The position numbers and the translations under genes are program-made. A model generated the notes under the pieces. The model did no database searches and was not told the DNA's origin. It saw nothing but the letters and a program-made list of their open reading frames with translations. A stretch of DNA of 64,000 bases from Cyathus striatus (lineage: Eukaryota; Basidiomycota; Agaricomycetes; Agaricales; Nidulariaceae), in assembly GCA_025738555.1 (NCBI GenBank), contig JAOVFP010000007.1, positions 1,364,001 to 1,428,000 of the forward strand. The letters are read 5' to 3'. Below, in pieces: positions 44,640 through 57,180 of the stretch (position 1 is the first letter of the stretch; each line of letters opens with the position of its first letter).

Positions 44640-45865
44640 AAAGCGTGACAAGTGTGATATATATGTAGTGTGGGAGAATCGTGACAGACGTGACGCACGT
44701 GAAAATTGTGACAAATGTGACACGTGGGAAACGTGTGATGAATGTGATGCGCGGGAATATGCGTGACAAACGTGACGGGCGGGAAGAATGTGACAAATGT
44801 GATGCGTGGGAATATATGTGCCGAACGTGACGCGCGTGAATAACGTGACAAATGCGATACGCGGGAAAAATATGAGGCGCGGGAATATGTGTGACGAACG
44901 TGACGCGCGTGAAGTAAGTGACAAATGCGAAGTGTGGGAAATATGTGAAGCGCAGATCAACTAGTAATCTGTAATAGCAATGAGTACTTATGAGTACCCA
45001 CAATACCATTACAATAACAATAAGAAATGTAAAGTAATGAGTACTTATGAGTATTGTTAATACCATTACAATACAAATAGGAAATATAAAGTAATAAGTG
45101 CTTATGAGTACTCATAATACCATTACAATAACAATAGAAAATATAAAGTAATGAGCACTTATGAGTACTCATAATACCATTACAATAACAATAGGAAATA
45201 TAAAGTAATGAGTACTTATGAGTACTCATAATACCATTACAATAATAATAGAAAGCATAAAGTAATGAGTATTTATGAGTACCCACAATACCATTACAAT
45301 AACAATAGGAAATACAAAGTAATGAGTGCTTATGAGTACTCCTAATACCATTACAATAATAATAGGAAATACAAAGTAATGAGTGCTTATGAGTACTCCT
45401 AATACCATTACAATAATAATAGGAAATATGAAGTAATGAGTGCTTATGAGCACTCCTAATACCATTACAATAATAATAGCAAGCATAAAGTAATGAGTAC
45501 TTATGAGTACCCATAATACCATTACAATAATAATAGAAAGCATAAAGTAATGAGTATTTATGAGTACCCACAATACCATTACAATAATAATAGAAAGCAA
45601 AAAGTAATGAGTATTTATGAGTACCCACAATACCATTACAATAACAATAGGAAATACAAAGTAATGAGTACTTATGATTACCCACAGTACCATTACAATA
45701 ATAATAGGAAACATAAAGTAATGAGTACTTATGAGTACTCATAATACTATCACAATAATAATAAGCATAAAGTAATGAGTACTTATGAATAGCCTGTATA
45801 TACATATAGTATATGCCTCACTCATAAAACTCAGACCTTATATGATATCCCATATCATATAACAC
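44640..45865 (-). repeat. Right satellite arm of element T
   Basis: Inverted counterpart of 41569-42716: a GTGACRAAYGTGA / CGCGGGAATAT satellite (44640-44950), a 57-bp-type AGTAATGAGTACTTATGAGT satellite with about 15 units (44970-45790), and the terminal palindromic block. Confidence 0.9.
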
Positions 45866-45892
45866 TGCTGTTAAATGATAAATTTGGCTGAC

Positions 45893-48800
45893 ACCCCTCT
45901 TCCATAAAACCCAAAGATATATATATATACCCCAAATACATACATGATACAATGCCCTGCAGATTCTGATACCATTATGAACAACCAAAAATGAACAATA
46001 GTCAGTCGAGACTCAAAACTGAGAAGATGGAACAAAGCCAGTCATCTCATGTGATCTCACCAAACACACAGACTTCCACTATCTAAGTCTTCCATTGTCA
46101 TTCCAGATTCCAAATGACGACAAAGTGACTACACCTCACAACCTTGAACTTCACCCCATTCCACAAACAAATCCACAGCTTATTCTGTAGAGTCTTCACC
46201 TCCCACCCCAAACCCTTACATACATACGTGCCTCGACCAAAAGACCAATCTTCTGGACCCATGCCAAAGCAACCCCCTCTCACTCACACAACTACCAGTT
46301 GCCACTCTACTAAGAGGTTCCTTTTCATTACTCACTAACACATAATTATCACCCTGCCTAATTAGTTGTTGGAGCTCTTTGTACGAGGCATAGACATCGA
46401 AAGAGATCGGATACTGTGGATGCACATATGGGGTTGGCTAGTGGAGTAAAGGGGATGTTATGGTAATTAATTAGGCTGGGGACCAAGCTGGTAGGGTGTA
46501 GTTTTCAGGATGGGAGGGGGGAGGAATGTTGTTTGTGATGCAGTAGTAGCCTTCTGCATCCAAGTAAGGGGATATTGTGTGTTCAGTTTCATGACAGCTA
46601 AGAGATATCAAGCATGAGTTTGATTGTGCTCTAAGTTGGAAGTGAAAATGGCCATGTAAAGAGGAGCAACGTAATCCTCCCTTCAATCCATCGGCCGTTT
46701 CGCCAAGTTCTCGCTGAACACATCACAACCCCCATCCGACTCCAACTCCGTGGTGTACAGATCGGACTGTGCAACCCCCTAGAAAAAGAGTGCAGGTCAT
46801 CAGTTGATACTGCCCTCCTCCATCTTCTGTCACCTCATGTTGCACCCAAGGCTCATGCTCCTCCTCCAGCATTTATACCCTTCAGTGTCCTAACCTTGGT
46901 CATGTGCTCGCTGTCCCCACAAATAGACTCTGCGGTAAACTACCCAACTAAGCACGAGCACCGAGTGCAAGAGGGGAGGGGGAGGGCGGAGGAGGGATGA
47001 GGGGAAGAATGTTGTTATTATTGAACTTTTAGTGCGTGGAGTGCCGCTGCCCAAGAGCTAAGTGGGTGCCATGAACTAGCGAGGGCGTTTTACAGTGAGG
47101 CCAAATGCATAATCGTCACCCTGCCTAATCAGTTCCTGAAGCTCTTCGTACGAACCGTAGACATGGAGAGATTGGATATGGCTATGCCGCTGGGTGTTGA
47201 TGCGCATATGGGGATTGGCCAGCGGAGTAGAGGGTGCGTGAGGATAATTGATTTGACAGGGGACTGGAGGGTGAGTCAGTAAAGTGTTATTTTGGGATAG
47301 AAAGGAGAGGGGGAAGGCAGAGGTCATACGTTAAGTCTTCCAGAGTTTAGGTATGGGATGCCATGTGTTCAATTTGACAAGAGCTAAGAGATATCAAGTG
47401 TGAGCTTGATTATGCTCTGAGTTGGAAGTGAATGTGATCACATAAAAAGGAGGAATGTAATACTCCCTTCAATCCCTCGGCCGCTCCCCAAGTTTTAGCT
47501 GAACACATCATACCCCCATCTGACTCCGATTCTGTGGTCAACAGATCGACCTATACAGCTCCCCAGAGGAAGGAAACGTAAAACAAAGGAAGATACACCC
47601 ATCCCCTTCTCCCTCCTCCTTCTCCTCAATGTTGCACCCAAGGCAGCTCCTCCCTCTGACTCCAAGGTGTATACATGTCACAATGTCCCGACCTTGGTTC
47701 TGCCCTCGCAAGCCCCACAAATGGACTATGCTGTGAGCTGATCAACTCAGCATGAGCACCAAGTGCGAGAGGAAAGGGGAAGAAGGACTAGGGGGAGGAA
47801 TATCGTATTCGTTAGACTTTTGGCAGCTCGAGTGCCGCTGGCCATGAGGTAGGTGGTACCATGACCTAACTGGGGCGTTCCATAGTGAGGAGGGGATGGT
47901 ACATAGGAAAGTGGGTGACCAGGGAGAGCGTCAGGAGTATGGGCTTGGAGGAGCGCCTCCTGCATAGGTCGAAGGGCCTCACGCGGGATTGGACCAGCCA
48001 GATTGGGAGACAGCACTTGAATGGGCTTGCCATAGTGTATGAGGTGTGTGTGTAACAAGCGCGATTGAGATCGAGGATGGGATGGTGTGGGACTGGATGT
48101 GGGGGGTGGAAGGGATGTACAACACTTGGTCTTAAGAGAAAGGGGGATCTAAGCATTTTCTGTACAACACTGGGAAATGCAGCGAATAGATCATCTGTTG
48201 TATTATCACATCAGTTTAAGCCGTAGATTAGGGGGAAAGCACGTACTATTCATCGATACAAATCCACCTTCTAACCATCCATCTGAGTGAACCATGCATG
48301 GTGCCAGAGCTGAGTTAGAATGTGACACAGGGGGAGCAGAGAGGTTGGAGTATATGTCTCATATCGTTGAATATGTAGACGTTGCAGCGCTGCTGGCCAC
48401 GAGCTAGGTGGGTGGCAGGGAGAAGAGGGAATGTTTGTGGTCGAGGAGAGAGTCTGGGTAGCCAGTGCGAGTGTATGGTGTATTGGCTTGGTGATACGGT
48501 GATGTTTCCTGCTCAATTGAAGAGACCGAGTACGTGGTTGGACAAGCTGGACTGGGGGCATTGCATGCGGGGGTGAGCATGGTCTGTAGATATGAACATA
48601 AGCGTGTGGAAGAAGACATTGGAGAGGGGGGTTGAAATATAAAGTGAGAAAGGAAGCATACAATTGTAACTGGGGAAGAGGGAGAGAGCTCGAGAAGATG
48701 TGCAATGGGGAGGGGAGGAGGGGGAATAGGGAAGAAGAGCGTACGAAGCTTAGCTTGAGCTTGAAAAGGCAGGGAGGTGTAGTTGTTTTGCTGCCATGCG

Positions 48801-49700
48801 CCGGGAAATGAATAGAATAGATGTATCCCTGTTATATGATTAGATCAGGATATGTTGTAGAGTGAGAAGAAAACACATACTGCCCGCCCATTCTGATTCA
48901 ATCAAATCCAATCCAGCCCTTCCTTGGATAACATATCAGAAAAGTATCTCCTTTCATGGGGTTTGGGGGCTCTTCAGTGTGTGAAGCGCTGCTGGCTACG
49001 AGATATGATGATAGAACGAGAAGGAAGGTGGCCTGCCACCATTCGATGCAGGTGCATTCTACAGTGAAGTGGGTGCCTACTGGTGAACGTGCTACCAGGC
49101 ATATGAGCCTGGTCATGCGCACTGGGATGCTGCACCTGCGAGAACCGACCGTAGTCTGTGAAGCGTGTGAGTGTGACTAAAATCGAGGGAGGGAGGGAGG
49201 ATGGAAGGGAGGGGGGAAGGGGAATAAAAGACGTATGAGTTTGAGGCGGAGGTAGAATGCATTCGTTCTACTGTCATGCGTCTTCTGTACACTATGATCA
49301 TATTCACGTCAGTCACAGAGTACATGTAATTCATAGAGTGAAGAAAACACCTACTGCTCATTCCCATCTTATTCAATTCAATTCTGCCCTTCCTTCAACA
49401 ACATATCAGAGAAGTGTGTTGTAGGGAGCAGTGTCGAATCACAGTGTTGAAGTGGGAATTCCTGGTCACCCACGAAGTTCGAGCATGATATGCAGTGTTC
49501 TCATTGAGACATGCTGAGTAGATTTGAAGAGGTCGACATCTGTAGTGCACACTAGAGAGTGAGAAAGTGACTTACAGAGGGAATAAATCGCGGCGAGGCT
49601 CAGACAATGGTGAACTGAGCGGAAACGAGGCAGCTAGGACGGGAGTTGCTGAGCGTGTGATTTCGGCCCTACCGGCGCGACTCGGAGCCATACACTTCCA
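45893..49700 (-). repeat. Repeat R, copy R6 (full length, inverted)
   Basis: Reverse-complement match to R4 along its length: GGTTTTATGGAAG end at 45893-45910, TGGTATCAGAATC at 45962-45974, and the CGACTCGGAGCCATACA start near 49680-49695. By eye the match is high in the 3' half. ORFs inside are not conserved. Confidence 0.82.
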
Positions 49701-51320
49701 GCCCCCCCAAAGCATGTCACACACTCTCACCAACCTCTCACCACTGATATCACTGCCTATCTAGCATCGTTACTTGTTGTCACAGTTTCCGTTTGTATAC
49801 ACAGTTATAGGAAGGCTCTTTGGAATTTTAAAGAGGCATAATATTATGATAGGTACCAGTACGTACTTAAGCTTACCTTAAATCTACCTATAGCTCTCTC
49901 AAGAACCCTTGCTGAGTCATTGTTCAGGTTAATTTAAAACACTATGATGTCTCCCACTTGCATTTTATATATAAATGAAGACTTTCCATTAGATTCATGG
50001 CCAGATAAAATGTGCCGTTCCAGCAAGCAGTTACTACTCGTCAGCTAGAAGAATGTTAGAACTTTGATTATCGATATTCATGGACAATATCCGAACAAAT
50101 TACATTGTGCAACAGCAGCAACTAAGCAAAAATTACCGCTTGCCTGATAGCTGGTCACATAGGAGATGTAATAGGTCAGAAATCGAGCAACTATTTTAAC
50201 ACATTCATTTACATGTGTCCACTCTACTCCAACTCTACTCATTACTCTACTCATTACAATTTCCAGGCTCAACCTTCATTTCACTGCCATCGTTTGACAT
50301 CGAAGAACCCGATTGGAATCACACCGCTTTCTGGCGTTGTTGATGGCGGTTCACTCAAGTTGAGGATCTTGGATTATCTATGTGAAAATATTGTCTTTTA
50401 ACTTTGATCAGACGAACGCATCACAAGTCGTTATTTCCAATACGTCGATATAAGCTGCAGCTCAGTAGCATTTGATTACGAATAGTTAATAATAGTTCGA
50501 TTATTTAGGCGAAACTTTTTGAGTTTCTCATTAATATGACGAACAACCACAAGTATTCCTAATAACATTCAACGATAACAGCACTGCTACCTCTCTTTTA
50601 GCCATGTGAGCAACTGATTGCAATTGTGGATTTTTATACTTCGCTGTCTCTCTTTAACTATGTCCCATACACACAATTATGTTAACACTACCATATCAAA
50701 TCAAGCAGATGTGGACACGCTTTAGAAGGTTTATGTAAGCCTTGGAAGGAGACGCTGCTCTGTCTTTACAATATGACTTGTTATCATTTCATTGAGCCTT
50801 GCTCACCAGGTAAGGATACAAGTTTGCGTTATTGAAGTATTGCTTGGCCGGACTAAGTGGTGATCGAGAACGTGTGACGCAGATAATCCACATATTGCGT
50901 TTTACTATAGTGCACGTAGATAGTCTGTGCTTTCACAATAGAAACGTACAGAAACGTACAGTGTCTAATCGAGTCATCTGAAATTATGATGGAAAAATGG
51001 ATGCTCAGAATCTTGGACAGCTATACAGTAAGTATTGTACTATTGATTCTTGATGTGTGAAGCAAAACCAATTGTGAAGAATGATGTGATAATTATATTC
51101 ATAAGTTGCGTGCCCCACTGCCCCGTGCCCCTCATGGGTATAGATGTTCACTGGCATCTTCTACGTAGATAAAAACGAATAAAAATAGATAATGATGCTC
51201 TTTCTATACTGAGCTGAGCACTATATGTGAAAGCAGTACTGGGGGTTACAGAGATGAGTGAAGATACTGAAATGGCCACTATAACTATTGTTGGCTGGCC
51301 TATGAATACTAGGATGCATA
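49701..51320. other. AT-rich intergenic region
   Basis: No supported gene. The segment 51105-51165 matches the reverse complement of 4240-4290 from the NLR1 upstream region, suggesting a rearranged piece of the NLR block. Confidence 0.4.
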
Positions 51321-51324
51321 AAAG

Positions 51325-53340
51325 CTATGTGTCCCGAGACCCGCTGAGACTGCGACCTTGATGCACAAGGGCAGTGAAAAAAATCCCCAACAACGCCAAA
51401 GACTTAGGTGATGCCAGGTTCTCGATATTCTTGAAGTACATTGCCAACAACCACGACTGCATTTCACTGCTGGCTGAAATATCTGTTGTTGCTGCGCATC
51501 CAGGACCTCCCCAATGCTCAACTTTATGACGCGTTTCGGAATGGTATGTTGCACCAACCTGGCGTTTTGTGCCTGATTCGATGGTTTCAGTTTGAATTGC
51601 ACAGTCAAGCCAGAATGGTTGGAGTGCTGAGTGCCCCGTGTATGCGAGCATTCCCCTGGCCATTAGTGGGTACCCACTACCCACATTTACTTCGGTCACT
51701 GTACTTGAGTAATAAGTAATATTCATTACACAAATGAATGTCACATACCTTGTACAATTATTGAGCGATCTGTGAAAGTCGAATCGTGAATGCTAAATTG
51801 ACGAGTGTTTGTGAAGAATCCAGTTGATCCATCAAAGATATTTTCTTGTATATCTGACCATCTATTATTCAATGAAATAAAATTGTCTCCGAGTGCATGT
51901 GAAGAAGAATATACATCGCACTTCTTGGCCTCCTCCTTTGCGCCCTTTTCCTCATCTTCCAACTCGTGAAGAAATTGCATCTGTATTTCCTGTGCTACTT
52001 TCTCCCGATACACCTGCAGCATGTGCTGCTCGAACATCCTCATTGCAAAGATGAAAAATGTGTGTTTTCCCTCTTCCATTTTTTGTTCTTCTTTCATTAT
52101 CTGTAAGAAAAATCAGTTAGCTTGATGAAAAGGGATGAATGGCATAGTGGGGAAGAGAGACCTCGTCCCCATTAGCATTGTCACTCCCCTCCTCATCTTC
52201 CCCTTCGCCTTCCTCCTCGCCCTCTTCCTCTTCCTTGGAACCCTCTTCACTCTTCTCGCTGTTGTCTTGCCAGACGGCACCGGTGGCTTCTTCTTCGCGC
52301 TGTATCCACCGCTCTGCAAGCTGCTCCATCATTTCGAGGAACTTCTGGCTGTCGTTTTTCAGGAGGTTGTCAGCAGCTGCCAGGATGTTCCCTAGTCCTA
52401 TTGTGGAATTAGATGGGTGTAAAAACAGGAGGGAGGATGAAGTACCTGAAGTCAACCCATTACCTAGACTAAACAGCCCCCCTTTGGCTCGTGGAGGGTT
52501 CCCTCTCCTCTCCCCCCTACCAGCCCTCCTCCCTCTCTCCTCTTCCTCTTCTACATGTTTGTCTTCGGCTTCTTCTTGAATGACCTCTTTCTCACTGTCC
52601 TCCTCACTGTCAGCATCATCATTGTACTCCTCGCCATCCCTGCCATCCTCATATTCCTCCTCCATTTCTTCCTCCTTGCAACGTTTTATGACGTTGACAT
52701 GGGTTTTGCATTTTGAGAGTGTAGTGAGGGAGGGGACGACGATTGTGCCATTTTTGTCGAGCTCGACGTTGCTGGGAAAGGGGCCTGGACCTGGAGGAGG
52801 GGGAAGTGCACCGCCAGAGGAGAGATAGGTTGCATATTGCTTGAGCATATCATAGTAGGCTTCGTAGAGGACTTTGAGTTCTTCTTCTATTGCACTCCTG
52901 GATATGGTATCGGGCGATCGGTTGTGATGGATGGTTTTGATGTGGGGGGGTGAGGTGAAGAAATAGGAGCGGTTGGTTAGTTTTTTTTGTGGTACTTTTT
53001 TTTATAAAAAAAAAAGAGAGAGATAAAATGGAGGATAGGAAAGAATGATAGAATGAAAGAAAGAAATGAAGGAATAGAAACTAACTGTTTCCTGCCACAT
53101 ACTGCACAACTGCAAGCATGTTTCTGCTGCTCCTTCAACTTCTTGAGGATGGTATCCTTCTCCATCTTGACCAAATTCTTCCTCTCCTCCTCACCGAGAC
53201 CCAACCAAAAATCCTTGATGTGTTTCCCCTCCTTGATCGAACTGGTGCTCCAGATCTTGTTGGGATTTTGCTTTCCCTTGGCATTGATCGTGGACACAGT
53301 GTCCCCAGTGCCTGCAGTGGGGCCAGGGGCAGCAGCAGAG
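51325..53340 (-). CDS. Chimeric gene: NST1-like N-part fused to NLR-type CTD
   Basis: Exons: about 53340-53086, 52897-52162 (possibly with one more intron near 52400-52460), 52100-51749 and 51698-51325, joined in phase. The first parts read [58 protein letters not shown], an acidic coiled stretch, then [19 protein letters not shown] and [20 protein letters not shown]. These are signatures of NST1, a fungal stress-response protein of normally over 1000 residues. After [16 protein letters not shown] the NST1 match ends and the protein continues [19 protein letters not shown], then after a 50-bp intron a segment ending [20 protein letters not shown] and [12 protein letters not shown], which is the CTD of NLR1/NLR3. 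The upstream NST1 part is cut or frame-shifted near 53350-53610, where repeat S3 begins. Likely a captured, truncated copy; expression unknown. Confidence 0.6.
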
Positions 53341-53624
53341 GTAGGTGAGCGGTTCTTGGGAGATAATTGTCAGTGCTGCTGGGCATAAGGAAGCAGAGCC
53401 TTGGAGGCAGCCCTTGTGCTCCTCTGCTGTATTGGCTGTTGCTGAGACTGGACAGAGGACTTCTGGGGTGGGTATGCCATTGGCTTGAGTGTGGCTGTTT
53501 GTGTGGATACTGGCATGTGTGGTTGAACTGTAGGGCTGCACACCATAGCCGTACATATGGTATATGGTATGGGCTGTACAGCTTCCCATACCGTACCGTA
53601 CCCCATTCTCAGATGAAAATGTAC

Positions 53625-53956
53625 GGACGGTGAACAATATGGTTGAAGAGGTGGTAACTCGGTTGGGTTTACCTAAACAAAGAATAAATATGCGAGTCAT
53701 TGAGACATCCGTCCGACTGGGGTATTCTAAGGTAAGAGGGAGTAAACTTGATTAGATTGTCTGTAGTATAACTACAGAGATTTTTATACTAGAAAAACCA
53801 ATAAATCTAAAATAAGTAAGAGTAATTATATCAGATGGGGGATGTAAAAGGAAAAGTGTGAAACATTAGAAATGAATAGGAAACTCAGTAAGAAAGTCCA
53901 ATGTGTTGAAGTTTGTGAGGAGACAAGTTTTCCAAACATCAGGGTCTGGTGTCACA
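53625..53956 (-). repeat. Repeat S, copy S3, part a
   Basis: Reverse complement of 11340-11660. Ends at CATCAGGGTCTGGTGTC, after which element V begins. The remainder of the copy resumes at 57180. Confidence 0.85.
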
Positions 53957-54389
53957 GGCAATACCATGGTTTTGATGTATCACTTGCAGTAATTACTGTA
54001 AACCTGTGATGTATCATTTACAGTAGTTACTGCTATAGAGTGATGTATCAGCGACAGTAATTAATGTAACCACTGCCGGCGTCCCTAATTGGAAGGACAC
54101 CCAATCTCAGATTTACTGTAAGAACTTGAAGCTGACACCCTTCCAAATGCATTGCGCTGCTTCAGGCCGCCTCCTTCCAGTTTGTCTAGCCTATATATAT
54201 TTCCTCACCACCATGCTGCCTAACAGCGCCTGCCCACACATTTTCTTAGGCCATGATAATATAAATAATAGCATTATTCTTTTGTTAAGAGATCATTCTC
54301 CATAGGGTGACTGTTATGAAATTTCCTATCGTTCTGTTAGCAATAGCTCGTATTGTAGTATCACTCAGCAGTAATTTACACTCCCCCAA

Positions 54390-54500
54390 GAGGTCTGTAC
54401 GGATCTGTACGGAATCCGCACGGAATCCGAAAATTCCATACGGATCCGTGCAGATTCCGTGCAGATCCGTACAGACCCGTACAGACCAGTATAGATACCA
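54390..54500. repeat. Palindrome-rich block left of the minisatellite
   Basis: Dense inverted copies of TCTGTACGGATC, GGAATCCGCACGG and ATTCCGTGCAGATC can pair across a GAAAATTCCATA centre. A related block flanks the other side at 55825-56010. Confidence 0.75.
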
Positions 54501-54659
54501 TACAGAATTTATATAGTAGCTATTATTATTATTAGAGGTGATTATTCTATATGGATTCCATACATATTCTGCATAGATTCTGTGTGGATATATGTGTTGC
54601 TGCCTTGTCACACATGTCAAGTGTAACCCTAGGTGAAAAGTGTCACACTATACAAAATC

Positions 54660-55790
54660 CATGATACACTCAATATATAGTATCATTCTCAATGCATAGT
54701 ATCACACTTAATGCATAGTGTTATGCTTAATGTATAGTGTGACACTCAACACTTAGTGTCACGCTTAATGCTGAGTGTCACACTCATCACTTAGTGTTAT
54801 GCTTAATGCATAGTGTCACACTCAATACTTAGTGTCATGCTTAATGTATAGTGTTATGTTTAATGTATAGTGTCACACTTAATTCATAGTGTCACACTTA
54901 ATGCAGTGTCATGTTTAATGTATAGTGTGACACTCAACACTTAGTGTCACGCTTATAGTGTCACATTTAATGTATAGTGTGACACTCAACACTTAGTGTC
55001 ACGCTTATAGTGTCACACTCATTGCTTAGTGTCACACTCATTGCTTAGTGTCACACTCATTGCTTAGTGTCACACTCATTGCTTAGTGTCACACTCATTG
55101 CTTAGTGTCACACTCATTGCTTAGTGTCACACTCATTGCTTAGTGTCACACTCATTGCTTAGTGTCACACTCATTGCTTAGTGTCACACTCATTGCTTAG
55201 TGTCACACTCATTGCTTAGTGTCACACTCATTGCTTAGTGTCACACTCATTGCTTAGTGTCACACTCATTGCTTAGTGTCACACTCATTGCTTAGTGTCA
55301 CACTCATTGCTTAGTGTCACACTCATTGCTTAGTGTCACACTCATTGCTTAGTGTCACACTCATTGCTTAGTGTCACACTCATTGCTTAGTGTCACACTC
55401 ATTGCTTAGTGTCACACTCATTGCTTAGTGTCACACTCATTGCTTAGTGTCACACTCATTGCTTAGTGTCACACTCATTGCTTAGTGTCACACTCATTGC
55501 TTAGTGTCACACTCATTGCTTAGTGTCACACTCATTGCTTAGCGTCACACTCAAAGCATAGTGTCACACTCAATGCTTAGTGTCACACTCAACACTTAGT
55601 GTCACACTTAGTCACACTCAACACCTAGTGTCACGCTTATAGTGTCACACTTAATGTATAGTGTCACACTCAATACCTAGTATCACACTCAACACCTGGT
55701 GTCACACTCATAGTGTCACATTTAATGTATAGTGTCACACTCAACATCTAGTATCACACTCAACACCTAGTGTCATGCTTAATACAGAGT
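54660..55790 (+). repeat. 19-bp minisatellite; 27 perfect copies in the centre
   Basis: TTGCTTAGTGTCACACTCA is repeated 27 times without change from 55022 to 55534. Degenerate copies (AGTGTCACACTCAACACTT, AGTGTCACGCTTAATG and similar) extend to both sides. Confidence 0.96.
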
Positions 55791-55824
55791 GTCACATGCA
55801 AGGAAATAAGTATAATAAAATTCT

Positions 55825-56010
55825 GTACAGAATTTTCAGGTCTGTAATGCGGAATTCCGAGGAATTCTGTGTAATCCGTACGGAATTTTCGGAATCTGTG
55901 CGGAATCTGTACAGACCCAAAAAAACCTCTGCCAAAATGAAAAAAATCTGTGCAGATTCCGCACAGATTCCAAAAATTCCATACGGATTCCGCACAGATC
56001 CGTACAGAAC
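55825..56010. repeat. Palindrome-rich block right of the minisatellite
   Basis: Repeated GGAATTCCG, GTAATCCGTACGG, ATCTGTGCGGAATC and their complements. Related to 54390-54500 and able to fold extensively. Confidence 0.7.
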
Positions 56011-57180
56011 ACATGGCTAAGTGTAAAGAGCTCTCACCCGGGTAGTCGGGATATTGCATTTATATTCTAAAAAATTGTAATAAAACGTCGTATTTACATT
56101 CGATAGACTATAGATTATTCTCAATGATGAATAGCTCTCATTTACATGTCATTATTTAAATAAAACATATCAATCAGAAGGAACTGCATGTTTAGCCCTA
56201 AACCTGAGATAATATTGTTATGCACAAGTTAACTCTGTTATACATCTGTATATTTCTTATTTCTACTTAATAATGGCACCTCTTCCACATATCATATAGG
56301 TGTAGAGAAATAGCTTCATTCTTACATTTTTGTGTTGAGTCCATGAGATTTTAATATTGTTGTCTAACTGAAACTCAAAACTTAATATCAGTATAAAACA
56401 AGTATCAGAACGTTGTGCACATTATTTTCTATGTATATATATATATTATAAAAGCAAAAAGCCCAGAAAGATGCCTCCAACATCTGTTGTTTCATGTTTC
56501 AACAATCTCCTCAAGTTGTGCCCATTCTGGTGCGAAGGTAAAGCCGGATTATCCAGTGTGATATAGCTACGTAATCGAAGTTACATTCAATGCACAGAGC
56601 ACTCAGGCTCCCAATTCAAGCGCGAGAGCATCAAATCCTAGGCCTCAATCATTCAGGATGCCCAGTGAATACATTAGTATGCACCATAAGTATTTGACAT
56701 GTTTCATACATACTAGCAAAGATAATAGAAGAGCAGTATTTCATCATGAATAATATGAAAGAAGCCTCACATAGACATTTGCAATGTACAAGTACTAAAA
56801 TATAGTGTAATACATACCATAACATACATATACGATTGTACTTATTTTGTAAGTAAAATGCAGCACCAAGCATGGGGTTGGCAGCGCAGTGCGTTGAGGC
56901 GGCACCAAGGCGGAATGCCAACTAGGAGGCAGGGACAAACAAGAACAATGTGTCTGTACCAAATATAGAAGCCACATCGGGATACCTACTCAGAAGTGCA
57001 GTGCATATGGAATCTACTACGAATTCATGCAGAAGTGCCATGCTTCCCATGATACATTATCAAATTTAATTTACAGTGATTACAGCATTTGATACATCAT
57101 GATGCACAGTAATTACTGACGCTGATACATCACTCTTATGCAGTGGTTACTGTAAATGATGTATCACTTTCACAGTATCT

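Larger units (their letters stand above)
41541..45892. mobile_element. Element T: 4.35-kb foldback structure of inverted satellites
   Basis: The two ends are inverted copies: TCAGCCAAATTT (41541) and its complement (to 45892), then a palindromic CCTTATATGATAT-GGG-ATATCATATAAGG (41569-41597; partner 45834-45862), a GTCTGAGTTTTATGAGTGAGG block, a 57-bp satellite, a 30-bp-scale GTCAC/CCCGCG satellite and one shared junction segment. A mostly unique centre lies at about 43200-44500. No transposase inside. Long ORFs in the arms arise because the 57-bp unit is divisible by three. Confidence 0.85.
53957..57180. mobile_element. Element V: 3.2-kb non-autonomous inverted-repeat element
   Basis: Splits repeat S3. 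The flanks repeat GGTGTCA on both sides (53950-53957 region and about 57184), a candidate 7-8 bp target duplication. Both subterminal regions carry, in inverted orientation, three or four copies of TGATGTATCA next to CAGTAATTACTG-type blocks (53975-54065 and 57075-57170). Inside are palindrome-rich blocks and a large minisatellite. No transposase. A 7-9 bp duplication with iterated subterminal motifs fits hAT- or Mutator-like elements. Confidence 0.7.

Noticed and set aside
41541..45892. Element T plus the mariner remnant (38.9-40.0 kb) as one autonomous transposon
   Set aside because: The remnant lies outside the visible inverted ends and I see no matching terminal repeat to its left.
52178..52828. 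Serine-rich ORFs on the plus strand at 52.2-52.8 kb
   Set aside because: They mirror the Glu-rich coding strand of the NST1-like gene.
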